DNA of 64,000 nt from Sphingomonas ginsenosidivorax (lineage in GTDB: Bacteria; Pseudomonadota; Alphaproteobacteria; Sphingomonadales; Sphingomonadaceae): positions 3,103,001 through 3,167,000 of the forward strand of contig NZ_VOQR01000001.1 in NCBI RefSeq assembly GCF_007995065.1. Direction: 5' to 3'. This document shows positions 9,736-22,580 of this stretch, one piece after another. The notes below the pieces were generated by a model. It had not been told where the DNA came from and made no database searches. It worked only from the letters and a program-made list of their open reading frames with translations. Made by a program: the position numbers and the translations under genes. Position 1 is the stretch's first letter; each line of letters opens with the position of its first letter.

Positions 9736-10675
9736 CGGACCGGTCGTGACCCCGGGCCCGGCCGCCTATGGGGCGCCCAATTCGACGCGCCCGGCGATCC
9801 TGATCCCGCTCGGGATCGTGACGCTGATCTGGGGGTCGACCTGGCTGGTGATCCGCGACCAGATCGGCGTGGTGCCGGCCAGCTGGTCGGTCAGCTATCG
9901 CTTCCTGGTGGCGGGGCTGACGATGCTCGCCTTCGCGCTGGCCAAGGGCGAGCGGTTGCGGATGGATGCGCGCGGCTGGCGCTTCGCCGCGATCCTGGCC
10001 GCCGCGCAGTTCGTGTGCAATTTCAACTTCGTCTACCGTGCCGAAGCGCATGTGACCTCGGGACTCGTCGCGGTGGTGTTCGCGCTGCTGGTGGTGCCCA
10101 ACGCGATCTTCGGGCGGATCTTCCTGGCGCAGAAGGTCGGGCGGCAGTTCATCGTCGGGTCGACCGTGGCGATGGCCGGCGTCGCGCTGCTGTTCGTTAA
10201 CGAGGCGCGGGTGGATCCGCATGGATCGACCTCAGCCCTGATCGGGATCGGCTTCACGCTGTGCGCGGTGCTGTCGGCGTCGACCGCCAACGTCATGCAG
10301 GGGACCGAGAGCGCGCGGCGCTACCCGATGGCGACGATGCTGGCGGTGGCGATGCTGATCGGCGCGGCGATGGACGCGGCCTATGCCTGGGGCACGGCGG
10401 GGCCGCCGGTGATCGAGATGCGCCTCGGCTATCTCGTCGGCGTGCTGTATCTCGGCGTGTTCGCGTCGGCGATCGCGTTCACGCTGTATTTCAGCGTGAT
10501 CCGCGTGATCGGGCCCGCCAAGGCGGCCTATTCGGGCGTGCTGACCCCGGTGATCGCGATGCTGTTGTCGACGGTGTTCGAGGGCTATCGCTGGTCGACG
10601 CTGGCGGCGGCGGGCGCGGTGCTGGCGGGGATCGGGCTGGTCATCGCGCTGAGGGCGCGCAGGCCGGCGCGGTAG
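9716..10675 (+). CDS. EamA-family (DMT superfamily) transporter
   Basis: Inner-membrane protein of 319 residues (309 if GTG 9746 is used) with ten predicted TM segments in two five-helix EamA repeats. The first begins IPLGIVTLIWGSTWLVIRDQ, which has the typical WGSTW motif. These proteins usually export amino acids or other metabolites. The ATG at 9716 overlaps the end of the threonine aldolase gene by 20 bp; GTG 9746 has a better spaced GACGGA and is an equal candidate. Coupling to an amino-acid lyase hints at amino-acid efflux, which is inference only. The 3' end overlaps the convergent epimerase gene by 91 bp. Confidence 0.87.
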   Translation: MRSPRFDGPVVTPGPAAYGAPNSTRPAILIPLGIVTLIWGSTWLVIRDQIGVVPASWSVSYRFLVAGLTMLAFALAKGERLRMDARGWRFAAILAAAQFVCNFNFVYRAEAHVTSGLVAVVFALLVVPNAIFGRIFLAQKVGRQFIVGSTVAMAGVALLFVNEARVDPHGSTSALIGIGFTLCAVLSASTANVMQGTESARRYPMATMLAVAMLIGAAMDAAYAWGTAGPPVIEMRLGYLVGVLYLGVFASAIAFTLYFSVIRVIGPAKAAYSGVLTPVIAMLLSTVFEGYRWSTLAAAGAVLAGIGLVIALRARRPAR

Positions 10676-11421
10676 TCGGCGAAGGCGGGGGTCCAGCGCA
10701 GCACGCGCCTGGCCTTGCCGTTCGCGACGCGGCGGTTCTCGGCATAGAAGCTGCGCCCCATCGGCGACAGCGTCTCGAGCGCGACGAACGGCGGCGGCGG
10801 CAGCTTCAGCAACGAGGCGGCGAACGCGGCGACGTCGTTCTGCGAGGCGGGGCGGTCGTCGGCGAGATTGTATGCGCCCGCAGGCACATCGAACGCGGCG
10901 ATGACGCCCGCGACGATATCGTCGACATGGACGCGGCTGAACACCTGGTCGGGCAGGTCGATGCGGTGCGCCTTGCCCTCGGCGACGCGGTCGAGCGCGG
11001 AGCGGCCGGGGCCGTAGATCCCGGGCAGGCGGAAGACGTGCGCGCCGAGTGCCAGCCAGTCGGCATCGGCGCGGGTGCGCGGCGGGCGGCGGCCGCCGGT
11101 CGGCGCGGTCTCGTCGATCCACGCGCCGCCGGCGTCGCCGTACACGCCGGTCGAGGACAGATAGCCGCGCCATGCCCGGCTGCGCAGGAGTGCCGGGCCG
11201 TAGCGGGCCAGCACGGGGTCGGACTCGCCCTCGGGAGGGACCGAGGACAGGATGTGCGTCGCCGCGGCGATCTCAGCGAGCACGGCGGGGCCGTCGTCGA
11301 AGCGCAGCGTGCCGTCGCGACCGTCGCGCGTGGTGCCGACGACGTGCCAGCCCTCGCCCGCCAGCCGCGCGGCGAGGCGCCCGCTGGTGTAGCCGAGGCC
11401 GAGGATGAGGAGCCGGCTCAT
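10585..11421 (-). CDS. NAD(P)-dependent epimerase/dehydratase family protein (atypical SDR)
   Basis: Rossmann-fold protein of 278 residues. The glycine motif is LLILGLGYTSGRLA, as in YeeZ-like atypical SDRs, and a later YLSSTGVYGD segment gives the SDR Ser/Tyr region, with FRLPGIYGPGRSALD after it. The YxxxK lysine is not in its classical context (Tyr is followed by GDAGG), so catalysis may differ or be lost. The last 30 codons run antisense into the convergent EamA gene. Function is unknown beyond nucleotide binding. Confidence 0.8.
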   Translation of the reverse strand: MSRLLILGLGYTSGRLAARLAGEGWHVVGTTRDGRDGTLRFDDGPAVLAEIAAATHILSSVPPEGESDPVLARYGPALLRSRAWRGYLSSTGVYGDAGGAWIDETAPTGGRRPPRTRADADWLALGAHVFRLPGIYGPGRSALDRVAEGKAHRIDLPDQVFSRVHVDDIVAGVIAAFDVPAGAYNLADDRPASQNDVAAFAASLLKLPPPPFVALETLSPMGRSFYAENRRVANGKARRVLRWTPAFADYRAGLRALSAMTSPIPASTAPAAASVDQR

Positions 11422-11454
11422 CGGGCGCGGGGTCGGGACATGGCGGTTCCTTGT

Positions 11455-11548
11455 CTTTCCGTCATCCTGGGCTCGACCCAGGATCCAGGGTTACCCCGCG
11501 GGGTGCTCGTGGCTCTGGATCCTGACGTTCGTCAGGATGGCGGAGTGG
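11455..11548. repeat. Dispersed hairpin-rich intergenic repeat (family E)
   Basis: The stretch between the epimerase start and pepN has nested palindromes: TCCTGGGCTCGACCCAGGA near 11465-11483, GGATCCAGGG matched by CTCTGGATCC further on, and ATCCTGACGTTCGTCAGGAT at 11518-11537. A related sequence (CGTCATCCCGG..., CCCAGGGTTACGAAC) is at the right end of the window. No gene is seen here. Confidence 0.65.
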
Positions 11549-11623
11549 GGGCGGACTAGCAGACCGGCCTGCCTCCGCAAGCTTTGCTGGCGACAACGGC
11601 AATCGCGCCTATATTCGGACGCT

Positions 11624-14212
11624 ATGCTCGATATCCAGACCAGCCTCGCCCAGCCGATCGTCATCCGTCGCGAGGCCTATGCGGCGCCCGACTGGCTGGT
11701 CCCCGAGGTCGCGCTCGATTTCGCGCTGGCCGCCGCCGCGACGCGGGTGCGGGCGCGGCTGTCGGTGACGCGGAACGGCGCGCACGACCGGCCGCTGCGC
11801 TTGGACGGCGCGGGGCAGCGGCCGCTGTCGGTGAGCGTCGACGGGGTCGCGGTCAACGACTGGCGGATCGAGGGCGAGGAACTGGTCGTGCCGCTGACCG
11901 GCGCCGCGCATGTGATCGAGACCGAAGTCGAGATCGCGCCCGAGCGCAACACGCAGCTGATGGGGCTGTACGCGTCGGGCGGAAACCTGTGCACGCAGTG
12001 CGAGGCGGAGGGGTTTCGGCGGATCACCTTCTTCCCCGACCGGCCCGACGTGCTGAGCGTCTATTCGGTGCGGATGACCGCGGACAAGGCGCTGTACCCG
12101 GTGCTGCTGGCGAACGGCGACCCGGTCGAGAGCGGCGAGCTGGCGGACGGGCGGCACTGGGCGACGTGGCACGATCCGTTCCCCAAGCCCTCCTATCTGT
12201 TCGCGCTGGTCGCGGGCAACCTGGCGGTCAACCGCGGCAGCTTCACGACGATGTCGGGGCGCGTCGTCGAGCTCGGCATCTGGGTGCGCGAGAGCGATTT
12301 GGCCAAGACCGATCATGCGCTCCACGCGCTGAAACTCGCGATGGAATGGGACGAGCGCGTCTATGGGCGCGAATACGACCTCGACGTGTTCAACATCGTC
12401 GCGGTGGACGATTTCAACTTCGGCGCGATGGAGAACAAGGGGCTTAACATCTTCAACTCGCGCTACATCCTGGCCGACCCGGATACCGCGACCGATTACG
12501 ATTACGACGCGATTGCCGCGGTGGTCGCGCACGAATATTTCCACAACTGGTCGGGCAACCGCATCACCTGCCGCGACTGGTTCCAGCTGAGCCTCAAGGA
12601 AGGCTTCACGGTCTATCGCGACCAGGGATTTTCCGCCGACCAGGGCAGCCGTGCGGTCAAGCGGATCGAGGATGTCCGGGGCCTGCGCGCGGCGCAGTTC
12701 CCCGAGGATGCGGGGCCGCTCGCGCACCCGGTGCGACCCGAATCCTACCAGGAGATCTCGAACTTCTACACCGCGACGATCTACAACAAGGGCGCCGAGC
12801 TGATCCGGATGATGGCGTCGATCCTGGGGCCGGAGACATTCCGCGCGGCGACCGACCTGTATTTCGACCGGTTCGACGGGACGGCGGCGACCTGCGAGGA
12901 TTATGTCGCGTGCATGGAGGAGGCGGGCGACGTCGACCTGACGCAGTTCCGGCTCTGGTATGCGCAGGCGGGGACGCCGCGGGTGTCGGCGACGCTCGAT
13001 TCCGTCGGCAGCCGCGCCACGCTGACGCTCGAGCAGCACGTGCCGCCGACGCCGGGCCAGAGCGACAAGGCGCCGATGGTGCTCCCGTTGCGCGTCAAGC
13101 TGTTCGGGGCGGAGAGCGGCACCGCGCTGACCGAGGAGCGGCTGGTGCTGTTCGACCGCGCGCGCGACACGATCATTTTCGAGGGGCTGGCCGAGCGGCC
13201 GGTGCTGTCGATCAATCGCGGCTTCTCCGCGCCGGTGATCGTCGAGAGCGACCGGTCGGCGGCGGACCTCGCCTTCCTGAGCGCGCATGACGACGATCCG
13301 TTCGCGCGGTACGAGGCGATGCAGCAGCTGATGCTCGACACGCTGGTGGCGAGCGCGGTGCACGGCCGCGCGGATCACGAAGGCGTGATCGCGGCGGTCG
13401 CGAACACGCTCGACGATGCCGGGCTCGATCCGGCGTTCGTCGCGGAGGCGGTGCTGTTGCCGTCCGAGAGCTTCATCGGCGACCAGATGGCGGTGGTCGA
13501 CCCCGACGCGATCTTCCGCGCGCGCGAGGCACTCCGCCGCGATCTCGGCCGGCGGCTCGATGCGCAGTGGCGGCGCGCGCTGGCGCAGGGCGTCGCGCCC
13601 TATGCCTACACGCCCGAGGCGAAGGGGTTCCGGCGGCTGCGCAGCGTGGCGCTCGGCTATATCGCGGCGAGCGGCGCGGCGGACGCGGCCGAGCTCGCCT
13701 TCGCGCAGTTCGAGGCGGCGGACAACATGACCGACCGCCAGGGGGCGCTGACGACGCTCGTCAGCGGGACGTCGGACCTGCGGATCGCGGCGCTCGACAT
13801 CTTCTACAATCGGTACAGCGACAACGCGCTGGTGCTCGACAAATGGTTCCAGGTGCAGGCGCTGGCGTCGCGCGACGACACCGGCGCGGTGGTGGCGGCG
13901 CTGACGCGGCACCCGGACTTCACGCTGGCGAACCCGAACCGGGCGCGGGCGCTGGTGGGGGCGTTCTCGGCGAACCAGCGCGCCTTCCATGCGGCCGACG
14001 GCAGCGGGTACCGACTGCTCGCGGACCAGCTGATCGCGCTCGACCGGCTCAACCCGCAGACCGCCGCGAAGCTGTTGCCGCCGCTGGGGCGCCGGCGGAG
14101 GTTCGACGCGGCGCGGTCGGGGCTGATGCGCGCCGAGCTGGAGCGGATCGTGGCGACGCCGGGGCTGTCGAAGGATGTGTTCGAGCAGGCGTCGAAGAGC
14201 CTGGAGGGGTAG
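11624..14212 (+). CDS. pepN: Aminopeptidase N (M1 family zinc metalloprotease)
   Basis: Cytosolic exopeptidase of 862 residues that removes N-terminal residues from peptides. The exopeptidase motif GAMEN is at residues 267-271 and the zinc motif HEYFHNW at 303-309, with the third ligand Glu326 (HExxH-x18-E). Domain order is that of PepN: a beta-rich N-terminal domain, thermolysin-like catalytic domain, a small DUF3458 Ig-like domain and a long helical C-terminal domain. The open frame extends back to 11405, but that part crosses a dispersed repeat and is non-conserved in character, so the ATG at 11624 was chosen. It is a single gene flanked by repeats. Confidence 0.95.
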   Translation: MLDIQTSLAQPIVIRREAYAAPDWLVPEVALDFALAAAATRVRARLSVTRNGAHDRPLRLDGAGQRPLSVSVDGVAVNDWRIEGEELVVPLTGAAHVIETEVEIAPERNTQLMGLYASGGNLCTQCEAEGFRRITFFPDRPDVLSVYSVRMTADKALYPVLLANGDPVESGELADGRHWATWHDPFPKPSYLFALVAGNLAVNRGSFTTMSGRVVELGIWVRESDLAKTDHALHALKLAMEWDERVYGREYDLDVFNIVAVDDFNFGAMENKGLNIFNSRYILADPDTATDYDYDAIAAVVAHEYFHNWSGNRITCRDWFQLSLKEGFTVYRDQGFSADQGSRAVKRIEDVRGLRAAQFPEDAGPLAHPVRPESYQEISNFYTATIYNKGAELIRMMASILGPETFRAATDLYFDRFDGTAATCEDYVACMEEAGDVDLTQFRLWYAQAGTPRVSATLDSVGSRATLTLEQHVPPTPGQSDKAPMVLPLRVKLFGAESGTALTEERLVLFDRARDTIIFEGLAERPVLSINRGFSAPVIVESDRSAADLAFLSAHDDDPFARYEAMQQLMLDTLVASAVHGRADHEGVIAAVANTLDDAGLDPAFVAEAVLLPSESFIGDQMAVVDPDAIFRAREALRRDLGRRLDAQWRRALAQGVAPYAYTPEAKGFRRLRSVALGYIAASGAADAAELAFAQFEAADNMTDRQGALTTLVSGTSDLRIAALDIFYNRYSDNALVLDKWFQVQALASRDDTGAVVAALTRHPDFTLANPNRARALVGAFSANQRAFHAADGSGYRLLADQLIALDRLNPQTAAKLLPPLGRRRRFDAARSGLMRAELERIVATPGLSKDVFEQASKSLEG

Positions 14213-14229
14213 CCACGTCGAGGCAAACC

Positions 14230-14333
14230 TCCCCTCCCTGGAAGGGAGGGGTCGGGGGTGGGTTGGCCCGTTGCAAAACGCAGCGCCAGCCCCGAGCCTA
14301 CCCACCCCCAGCCCCTCCCTTTCAGGGAGGGGA
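14230..14333. repeat. Dispersed inverted-repeat element, family C (copy 2)
   Basis: Arms CCCCTCCCTGGAAGGGAGGGG and CCCCTCCCTTTCAGGGAGGGG with inner GGGGGTGGGTTGG / CCCACCCCCAGCC, matching the copies at 8567 and 15605. It lies between convergent genes (pepN and the CsaA-like gene) and could act as a bidirectional terminator. Confidence 0.8.
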
Positions 14334-14339
14334 GCAGAA

Positions 14340-14699
14340 TCAGAACAACCTTCCGCCGTTCGGGACGGGCACGCTCGGCCCGATCAATACCACCTTGCCG
14401 TTCTCGTCCGGAAACCCCAGCGTCAGGACCTCGGACTTGACCGGGCCGATCTGGCGCGGGGGGAAATTGACCACTGCGGCGACCTGGCGGCCGACCAGCG
14501 TGTCGGGCGTGTAATGCTCGGTGATCTGCGCGGAGGATCGCTTCACGCCGATCTCGGGGCCGAAATCGATCCGCAGCTTGAACGCGGGCTTGCGCGCCTC
14601 TGGAAAGGGTTCGGCCTCGACGATCGTGCCGACGCGGATGTCGACGCGCGCGAAGTCGTCGAAGACGATCTGCGCAGCGATCCCCTCAGAAATCGACAT
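14340..14699 (-). CDS. csaA: CsaA-like tRNA-binding-domain protein
   Basis: Small OB-fold protein of 119 residues matching the whole length of CsaA, a homodimeric protein with tRNA-binding and reported secretion-chaperone activity. Seen: FDDFARVDIRVGTIVEAEPFPEA at the N-terminus, the KLRIDFG strand, the RQVAAVVNFPPRQIGPVKSE segment and the terminal PNGGRLF-type tail. It overlaps the 3' end of the upstream GST-family gene by 14 bp, so the two are co-transcribed on the minus strand. Confidence 0.88.
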   Translation of the reverse strand: MSISEGIAAQIVFDDFARVDIRVGTIVEAEPFPEARKPAFKLRIDFGPEIGVKRSSAQITEHYTPDTLVGRQVAAVVNFPPRQIGPVKSEVLTLGFPDENGKVVLIGPSVPVPNGGRLF

Positions 14700-15360
14700 T
14701 GTCGTAATGCGCCGGCGGGTTGATCATCTCCATCCGCTCGCTGAGCAAAGGGCGGAAGCTCGGGCGGCTCTTCAGGCCGCGATACCAGCGGGCGGTCTGC
14801 TCGTGCCCCTTCCAGTCGATCCCGCCGAGATAGTCGGTGACCGAGATCTGTGCGGCCGCGGCGAGATCGGCGAGCGTCATCGTCGCGCCACCCAGCCAGT
14901 TGCGATGGTCGAGCAGGTAATCGATGTAATCGAGATGGCCGACCGCGGCCTTCATCGCCTCGCGCAGGCCCTTGGCGTCGGGCGCGGTGCGGTGCGCGAG
15001 GCGCTTGACCATCCGTTCGTGGAGCAGCGGCCCGGTGACGTCGCGGTAGAAATTGGTGTCGAACCAGGTGACCAGACGGCGCGTCTCGGCGCGGTTGGTC
15101 GCGGTGCCGTTGATCATCGCCGCCTTTTCGACGGTTTCCTCGAAGAATTCGCAGATCGCCATCGAATCGATCAGTGGTGCTACGCCGCGCGCCTTGTCGA
15201 CCATCACCGGGGTCTGGCCGGCGGGGTTCATGTCGAGGAATTCGTCGCGGTGCTCCCAGGGCGATTCGCGGACGAGTTCATAGCCGACGCCCTTCTCGCC
15301 GAGCAGCAGGCGGACTTTGCGCGAGAAGGGACACAGGGGGAATTGATAGAGCTGCCACAT
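14686..15360 (-). CDS. Glutathione S-transferase family protein, FzlA-like (putative FtsZ-binding division factor)
   Basis: 224 residues with a thioredoxin-fold N-terminal half (LYQFPLCPFSRKVRLLLGEKG, NPAGQTPVM) and an all-helical GST C-terminal half. Several features point to FzlA rather than a detoxifying GST: the N-terminal PxCPFSRKVRL context, and the short conserved C-terminal tail PPAHYDNVDF, which corresponds to the FtsZ-contacting tail of alphaproteobacterial FzlA (from memory of that family). In Caulobacter FzlA binds and curves FtsZ filaments at the division site. No enzymatic role is inferred. Co-transcribed with the CsaA-like gene. Confidence in the GST fold is high; the FzlA assignment is moderate. 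Confidence 0.8.
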   Translation of the reverse strand: MWQLYQFPLCPFSRKVRLLLGEKGVGYELVRESPWEHRDEFLDMNPAGQTPVMVDKARGVAPLIDSMAICEFFEETVEKAAMINGTATNRAETRRLVTWFDTNFYRDVTGPLLHERMVKRLAHRTAPDAKGLREAMKAAVGHLDYIDYLLDHRNWLGGATMTLADLAAAAQISVTDYLGGIDWKGHEQTARWYRGLKSRPSFRPLLSERMEMINPPAHYDNVDF

Positions 15361-15423
15361 GGCGCACGTTTAGGCGGTGGGGGGTGCGGGTGTCCATGCG
15401 GTGCGTTCGCGGATGGGGTGATT

Positions 15424-15557
15424 TGGTTCACGCGGAGGCGCGGAGACGCGGAGGAGGGTTCGCCCGGAACGGGCGTTCCTCCTTGCAACGTGCATTGGGT
15501 GAAGGTCGCTTCGCGACGAGCGCGCCACCTCCGCGTCTCCGCGCCTCCGCGTGAACC
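15424..15557. repeat. Long inverted repeat, family D (potential large hairpin)
   Basis: The left arm starts GGTTCACGCGGAGGCGCGGA and continues with GACGCGGAGG; the right arm is its reverse complement, running through CCTCCGCGTCTCCGCGCCTC to CCGCGTGAACC. The arms are about 30 nt with near-perfect pairing and enclose about 70 nt that includes CGCCCGGAACGGGCG. Placed upstream of the FzlA-like gene and about 50 nt before a family C repeat. Confidence 0.8.
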
Positions 15558-15604
15558 CTCTCAACGCTCACGGCCGCACGACGACGTGGGAGTGTGCCAT
15601 GCGC

Positions 15605-15708
15605 CTCCTCTCCCTGGAAGGGAGGGGTCGGGGGTGGGTCGGCTCGTTGGAATCCCTAGCGCCTGCCCCAGGCGAACCCACCCCCAGCCCCTCCCTTTCA
15701 GGGAGGGG
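15605..15708. repeat. Dispersed inverted-repeat element, family C (copy 3)
   Basis: Third copy: CTCCCTGGAAGGGAGGGG with GGGGGTGGGTCGG on the left and CCCACCCCCAGCCCCTCCC TTTCAGGGAGGGG on the right. It ends 9 bp from the gltB stop codon, so it probably forms the end of the glt transcript. Confidence 0.8.
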
Positions 15709-15716
15709 AGCAGTCG

Positions 15717-20221
<4,505 letters not shown>

Positions 20222-20225
<4 letters not shown>

Positions 20226-20695
20226 GCCAACCATTCCTTCTTGTCGACGTATTGGAGCGCGCGCTGTGTGGCGGCGCGGAGAATCTGGGTCGAATGGGCC
20301 GCCTCGACCAGCTTGGCGAACCGCGCTTCGCTGGTCAGCGGATAATCATGGACCAGACGATTGCGGAGTTTGACGACCATCATCCAGTCGTCGGCGCTGT
20401 CGATGATCCGCAGCGATTCCATCCGGTTGGCGACATCGCGGGCGTACATGTCCTTGGTATTCACGGCGCGCGCCTGAAGGATGGTCCGGAACAGCCGCAT
20501 CAACTGGTCTTCGAGCTGCTCGACCGTTTTCAGCAAAGCGCGTGATCCGACACGCCCGTGTTCCGTCATAGCTTCGAACGCGGTCAGATCGGTTGGCACG
20601 GTACCGAGCAGCCGCATATCCTCGTCGAGGGCGACAGTAAGTGCCTGCACGCGGTCACAGATGACCGCCAGGATATCGTCTTCGGGCGTCGTCAC
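20222..20695 (-). CDS. HEPN-domain protein, HepT-like putative toxin RNase
   Basis: 157-residue all-helical protein. It carries RNRLVHDYP, an exact R-x4-H-x-Y motif (Arg111, His116, Tyr118), the active-site signature of HepT-type HEPN ribonucleases, whose Tyr is the residue adenylylated by the partner MNT antitoxin in the Shewanella system. Translation starts at GTG 20695, overlapping the stop of the MNT gene (GTGA). Its own stop overlaps the gltB start (ATGA). So a toxin-like gene is translationally coupled on both sides inside the glutamate synthase operon. Whether it is an active toxin or a domesticated regulator cannot be told from sequence; all three motif residues are intact. Confidence 0.82.
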
Positions 20696-20988
20696 AGCAC
20701 GATACCGTCACGGTAGGCGATCCGTTCGAACCCGCGCGGCGTACCGCCACGGATCGTGAGCACGACATCGACCTTTTGCGGGTCGATCCGTTGGAACAGC
20801 CTGTGCTCGAATAGCCAACGGACATGCCCTTCGTCGGCGATCGCATCGACCTCGATGTGGAGGTCGATATCGCCGCCGCGTCCGGCGTCGTCGATTCGGC
20901 TTCCGAACAGGCGCACGACCGCAGAGTCGCCGAACGTTTCCGCGGCGGTCTCCTTGATCGCATCGACCTCTTCGGGTTTGAGCCTCAC
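20692..20988 (-). CDS. MNT-domain minimal nucleotidyltransferase (MntA-like antitoxin)
   Basis: 98-residue protein of the polymerase-beta nucleotidyltransferase superfamily. The signature GSR...DID is at residues 29-42 (Gly29-Ser30, Asp40 and Asp42), with a third acidic residue at Asp74 in KVDVVL, so the catalytic triad looks complete. In MntA/HepT systems this enzyme neutralises the HEPN toxin by adding AMP to its Tyr. GTG 20988 is preferred because it overlaps the gltD stop as GTGA and has AAGG upstream; ATG 21027 would add 13 charged residues. The stop overlaps the HEPN start by 4 bp. Pairing and gene order fit a type VII toxin-antitoxin module. Confidence 0.82.
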   Translation of the reverse strand: MRLKPEEVDAIKETAAETFGDSAVVRLFGSRIDDAGRGGDIDLHIEVDAIADEGHVRWLFEHRLFQRIDPQKVDVVLTIRGGTPRGFERIAYRDGIVL

Positions 20989-22427
20989 GCCGCGTGCCTT
21001 GCGCTCGCCGCCTTCGCCTTCAGCCATTTGTGCATCGTTGCCGCAACGTCGCGGCCGTCGCGGATCGCCCAGACGACGAGGCTCGCGCCGCGGACGATGT
21101 CGCCGGCGGCGAACACGCCGTCGAGCGAGGTCATCAGCGTCTTGCCGTCGACCAGCACGGTGCCCCAGCGGCTCACACCCAGTTCGGGCGTCGCGAACAG
21201 CGTCGGCAGGTCCTCGGCGTCGAAGCCGAGCGCCTTGATGACCAGATCGGCATCGACCGCGTAGTCGCCTGCGGGATCGGGTTCGGGGGCGCGGCGGCCG
21301 CTGGCGTCGGGGGCGCCGAGGCGCATCTTGCGGACCGTGACGCTCGACACCGTGTCGCCACCGTCGAAGCTCTGTGGGCCCGACAGCCAGACGAACTCGA
21401 CGCCCTCTTCCTCGGCGTTGGCGACCTCGCGCTGCGAACCGGGCATGTTCGCGCGGTCGCGGCGATAGAGGCATTTCACCGACTTGGCGCCCTGGCGGAT
21501 CGCGGTGCGGACGCAGTCCATCGCGGTGTCCCCGCCGCCGATCACGACAACGTCCTTGCCCTCGGCATTGAGGCTGCCGTCGTCGAACGCGGGGACGGCA
21601 TCGCCGAAGCCCTTGCGGTTCGACGCGACGAGGAAGTCGAGCGCCGCGACCACGCCGTTCGAGCCCGCACCCGGCAGGTCCATCGCGCGCGCCTTGTACA
21701 CGCCGGTCGCGATCAGGATCGCATCGTGGCGCTGGCGCAGATCGTCGAGGCTGGCATCGTCGCCGACCGCGAAGCCTTCGTGGAAGACGATGCCCGCCGC
21801 CTTCAGTCGCTCGACGCGGCGCATGACGATCGGCTTTTCGAGCTTGAAGCCGGGGATGCCATAAGTGAGCAGCCCGCCCGCCCGGTCGTAGCGGTCATAG
21901 ACATGGACGTCGTAGCCATGCCCGCGCAGATATTCCGCCGCAGTCAGGCCTGCAGGCCCCGCGCCGATCACGCCGACCGACTGGCCGCGCGAGGTGCCGG
22001 GGACCAGCGGCTCGACCCAGCCATTCTCCCACGCGGTGTCGGTGATGAACTTCTCGACCGATCCGATCGTCACCGCGCCGTGGCCGGTGAATTCGATGAC
22101 GCAATTGCCCTCGCACAGCCGGTCCTGCGGGCAGATGCGGCCGCAGATCTCGGGCATCGTCGAGGTCGCGTTGCTCAGCTCATAGGCTTCGCGCAGGCGC
22201 CCTTCGGCGGTGAGCCGGAGCCAGTCGGGGATATGGTTGTGGAGCGGGCAGTGCACCGAGCAATAGGGGACGCCGCATTGCGAACAGCGCCCGGCCTGGT
22301 CCTCCGCCTGCACGACGGCATAGCGATCGGCGATCTCGCGGAAATCCTCCGCCCGGATCTCAGCTTCCCGCTTGCCGGGGTAGGATTGCTCCCGCCCGAC
22401 GAATTTCAACATAGATTCGTTCGCCAT
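20985..22427 (-). CDS. gltD: Glutamate synthase (NADPH) small subunit
   Basis: Beta subunit of GOGAT, 480 residues. It takes electrons from NADPH through FAD and passes them via two 4Fe-4S clusters to GltB. Seen: N-terminal cysteine cluster CSQCGVPYCSVHCPLHNHIP and a second Cys set near CGRICPQDRLCEGNC, the FAD motif GVIGAGPAGLTAAEYLRG, the NADPH motif VVIGGGDTAMDCVRTAIR and the C-terminal GDIVRGASLVVWAIRDGR. ATG 22427 was chosen over ATG 22448 because GGTGGAGG lies 5-6 nt before it. It is first in the operon; the usual order gltB-gltD is reversed and a HEPN/MNT pair is inserted between. Confidence 0.96.
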   Translation of the reverse strand: MANESMLKFVGREQSYPGKREAEIRAEDFREIADRYAVVQAEDQAGRCSQCGVPYCSVHCPLHNHIPDWLRLTAEGRLREAYELSNATSTMPEICGRICPQDRLCEGNCVIEFTGHGAVTIGSVEKFITDTAWENGWVEPLVPGTSRGQSVGVIGAGPAGLTAAEYLRGHGYDVHVYDRYDRAGGLLTYGIPGFKLEKPIVMRRVERLKAAGIVFHEGFAVGDDASLDDLRQRHDAILIATGVYKARAMDLPGAGSNGVVAALDFLVASNRKGFGDAVPAFDDGSLNAEGKDVVVIGGGDTAMDCVRTAIRQGAKSVKCLYRRDRANMPGSQREVANAEEEGVEFVWLSGPQSFDGGDTVSSVTVRKMRLGAPDASGRRAPEPDPAGDYAVDADLVIKALGFDAEDLPTLFATPELGVSRWGTVLVDGKTLMTSLDGVFAAGDIVRGASLVVWAIRDGRDVAATMHKWLKAKAASARHAA

Positions 22428-22580
22428 GTGCGCCTCCACCTGCGCCAATATTGCGCGCTGGAGGCTTTGTCACGGCGGAAAACGGCATTTACGTAACTAT
22501 TACTGACATATTTAATTGGTGAAGCGGGTTGGTCTTGCTTCGATCCAAATATGATCCACTATATTGATACCGTGCCGGAC
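22428..22580 (-). promoter_or_regulatory. Leader and promoter region of the gltD operon, with a near-palindrome
   Basis: Gap between the gltD start and the uppP stop. It holds a near-palindrome GCGCCAATATTGCGC at 22442-22456, right upstream of the gltD ribosome binding site and placed where an operator would overlap the transcript start. Further upstream, 22490-22560 is strikingly AT-rich for this genome (ACGTAACTATTACTG, ATATTTAATTGG, CAAATATGATCC), as expected of a promoter. No exact -35/-10 pair could be assigned. Confidence 0.4.
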
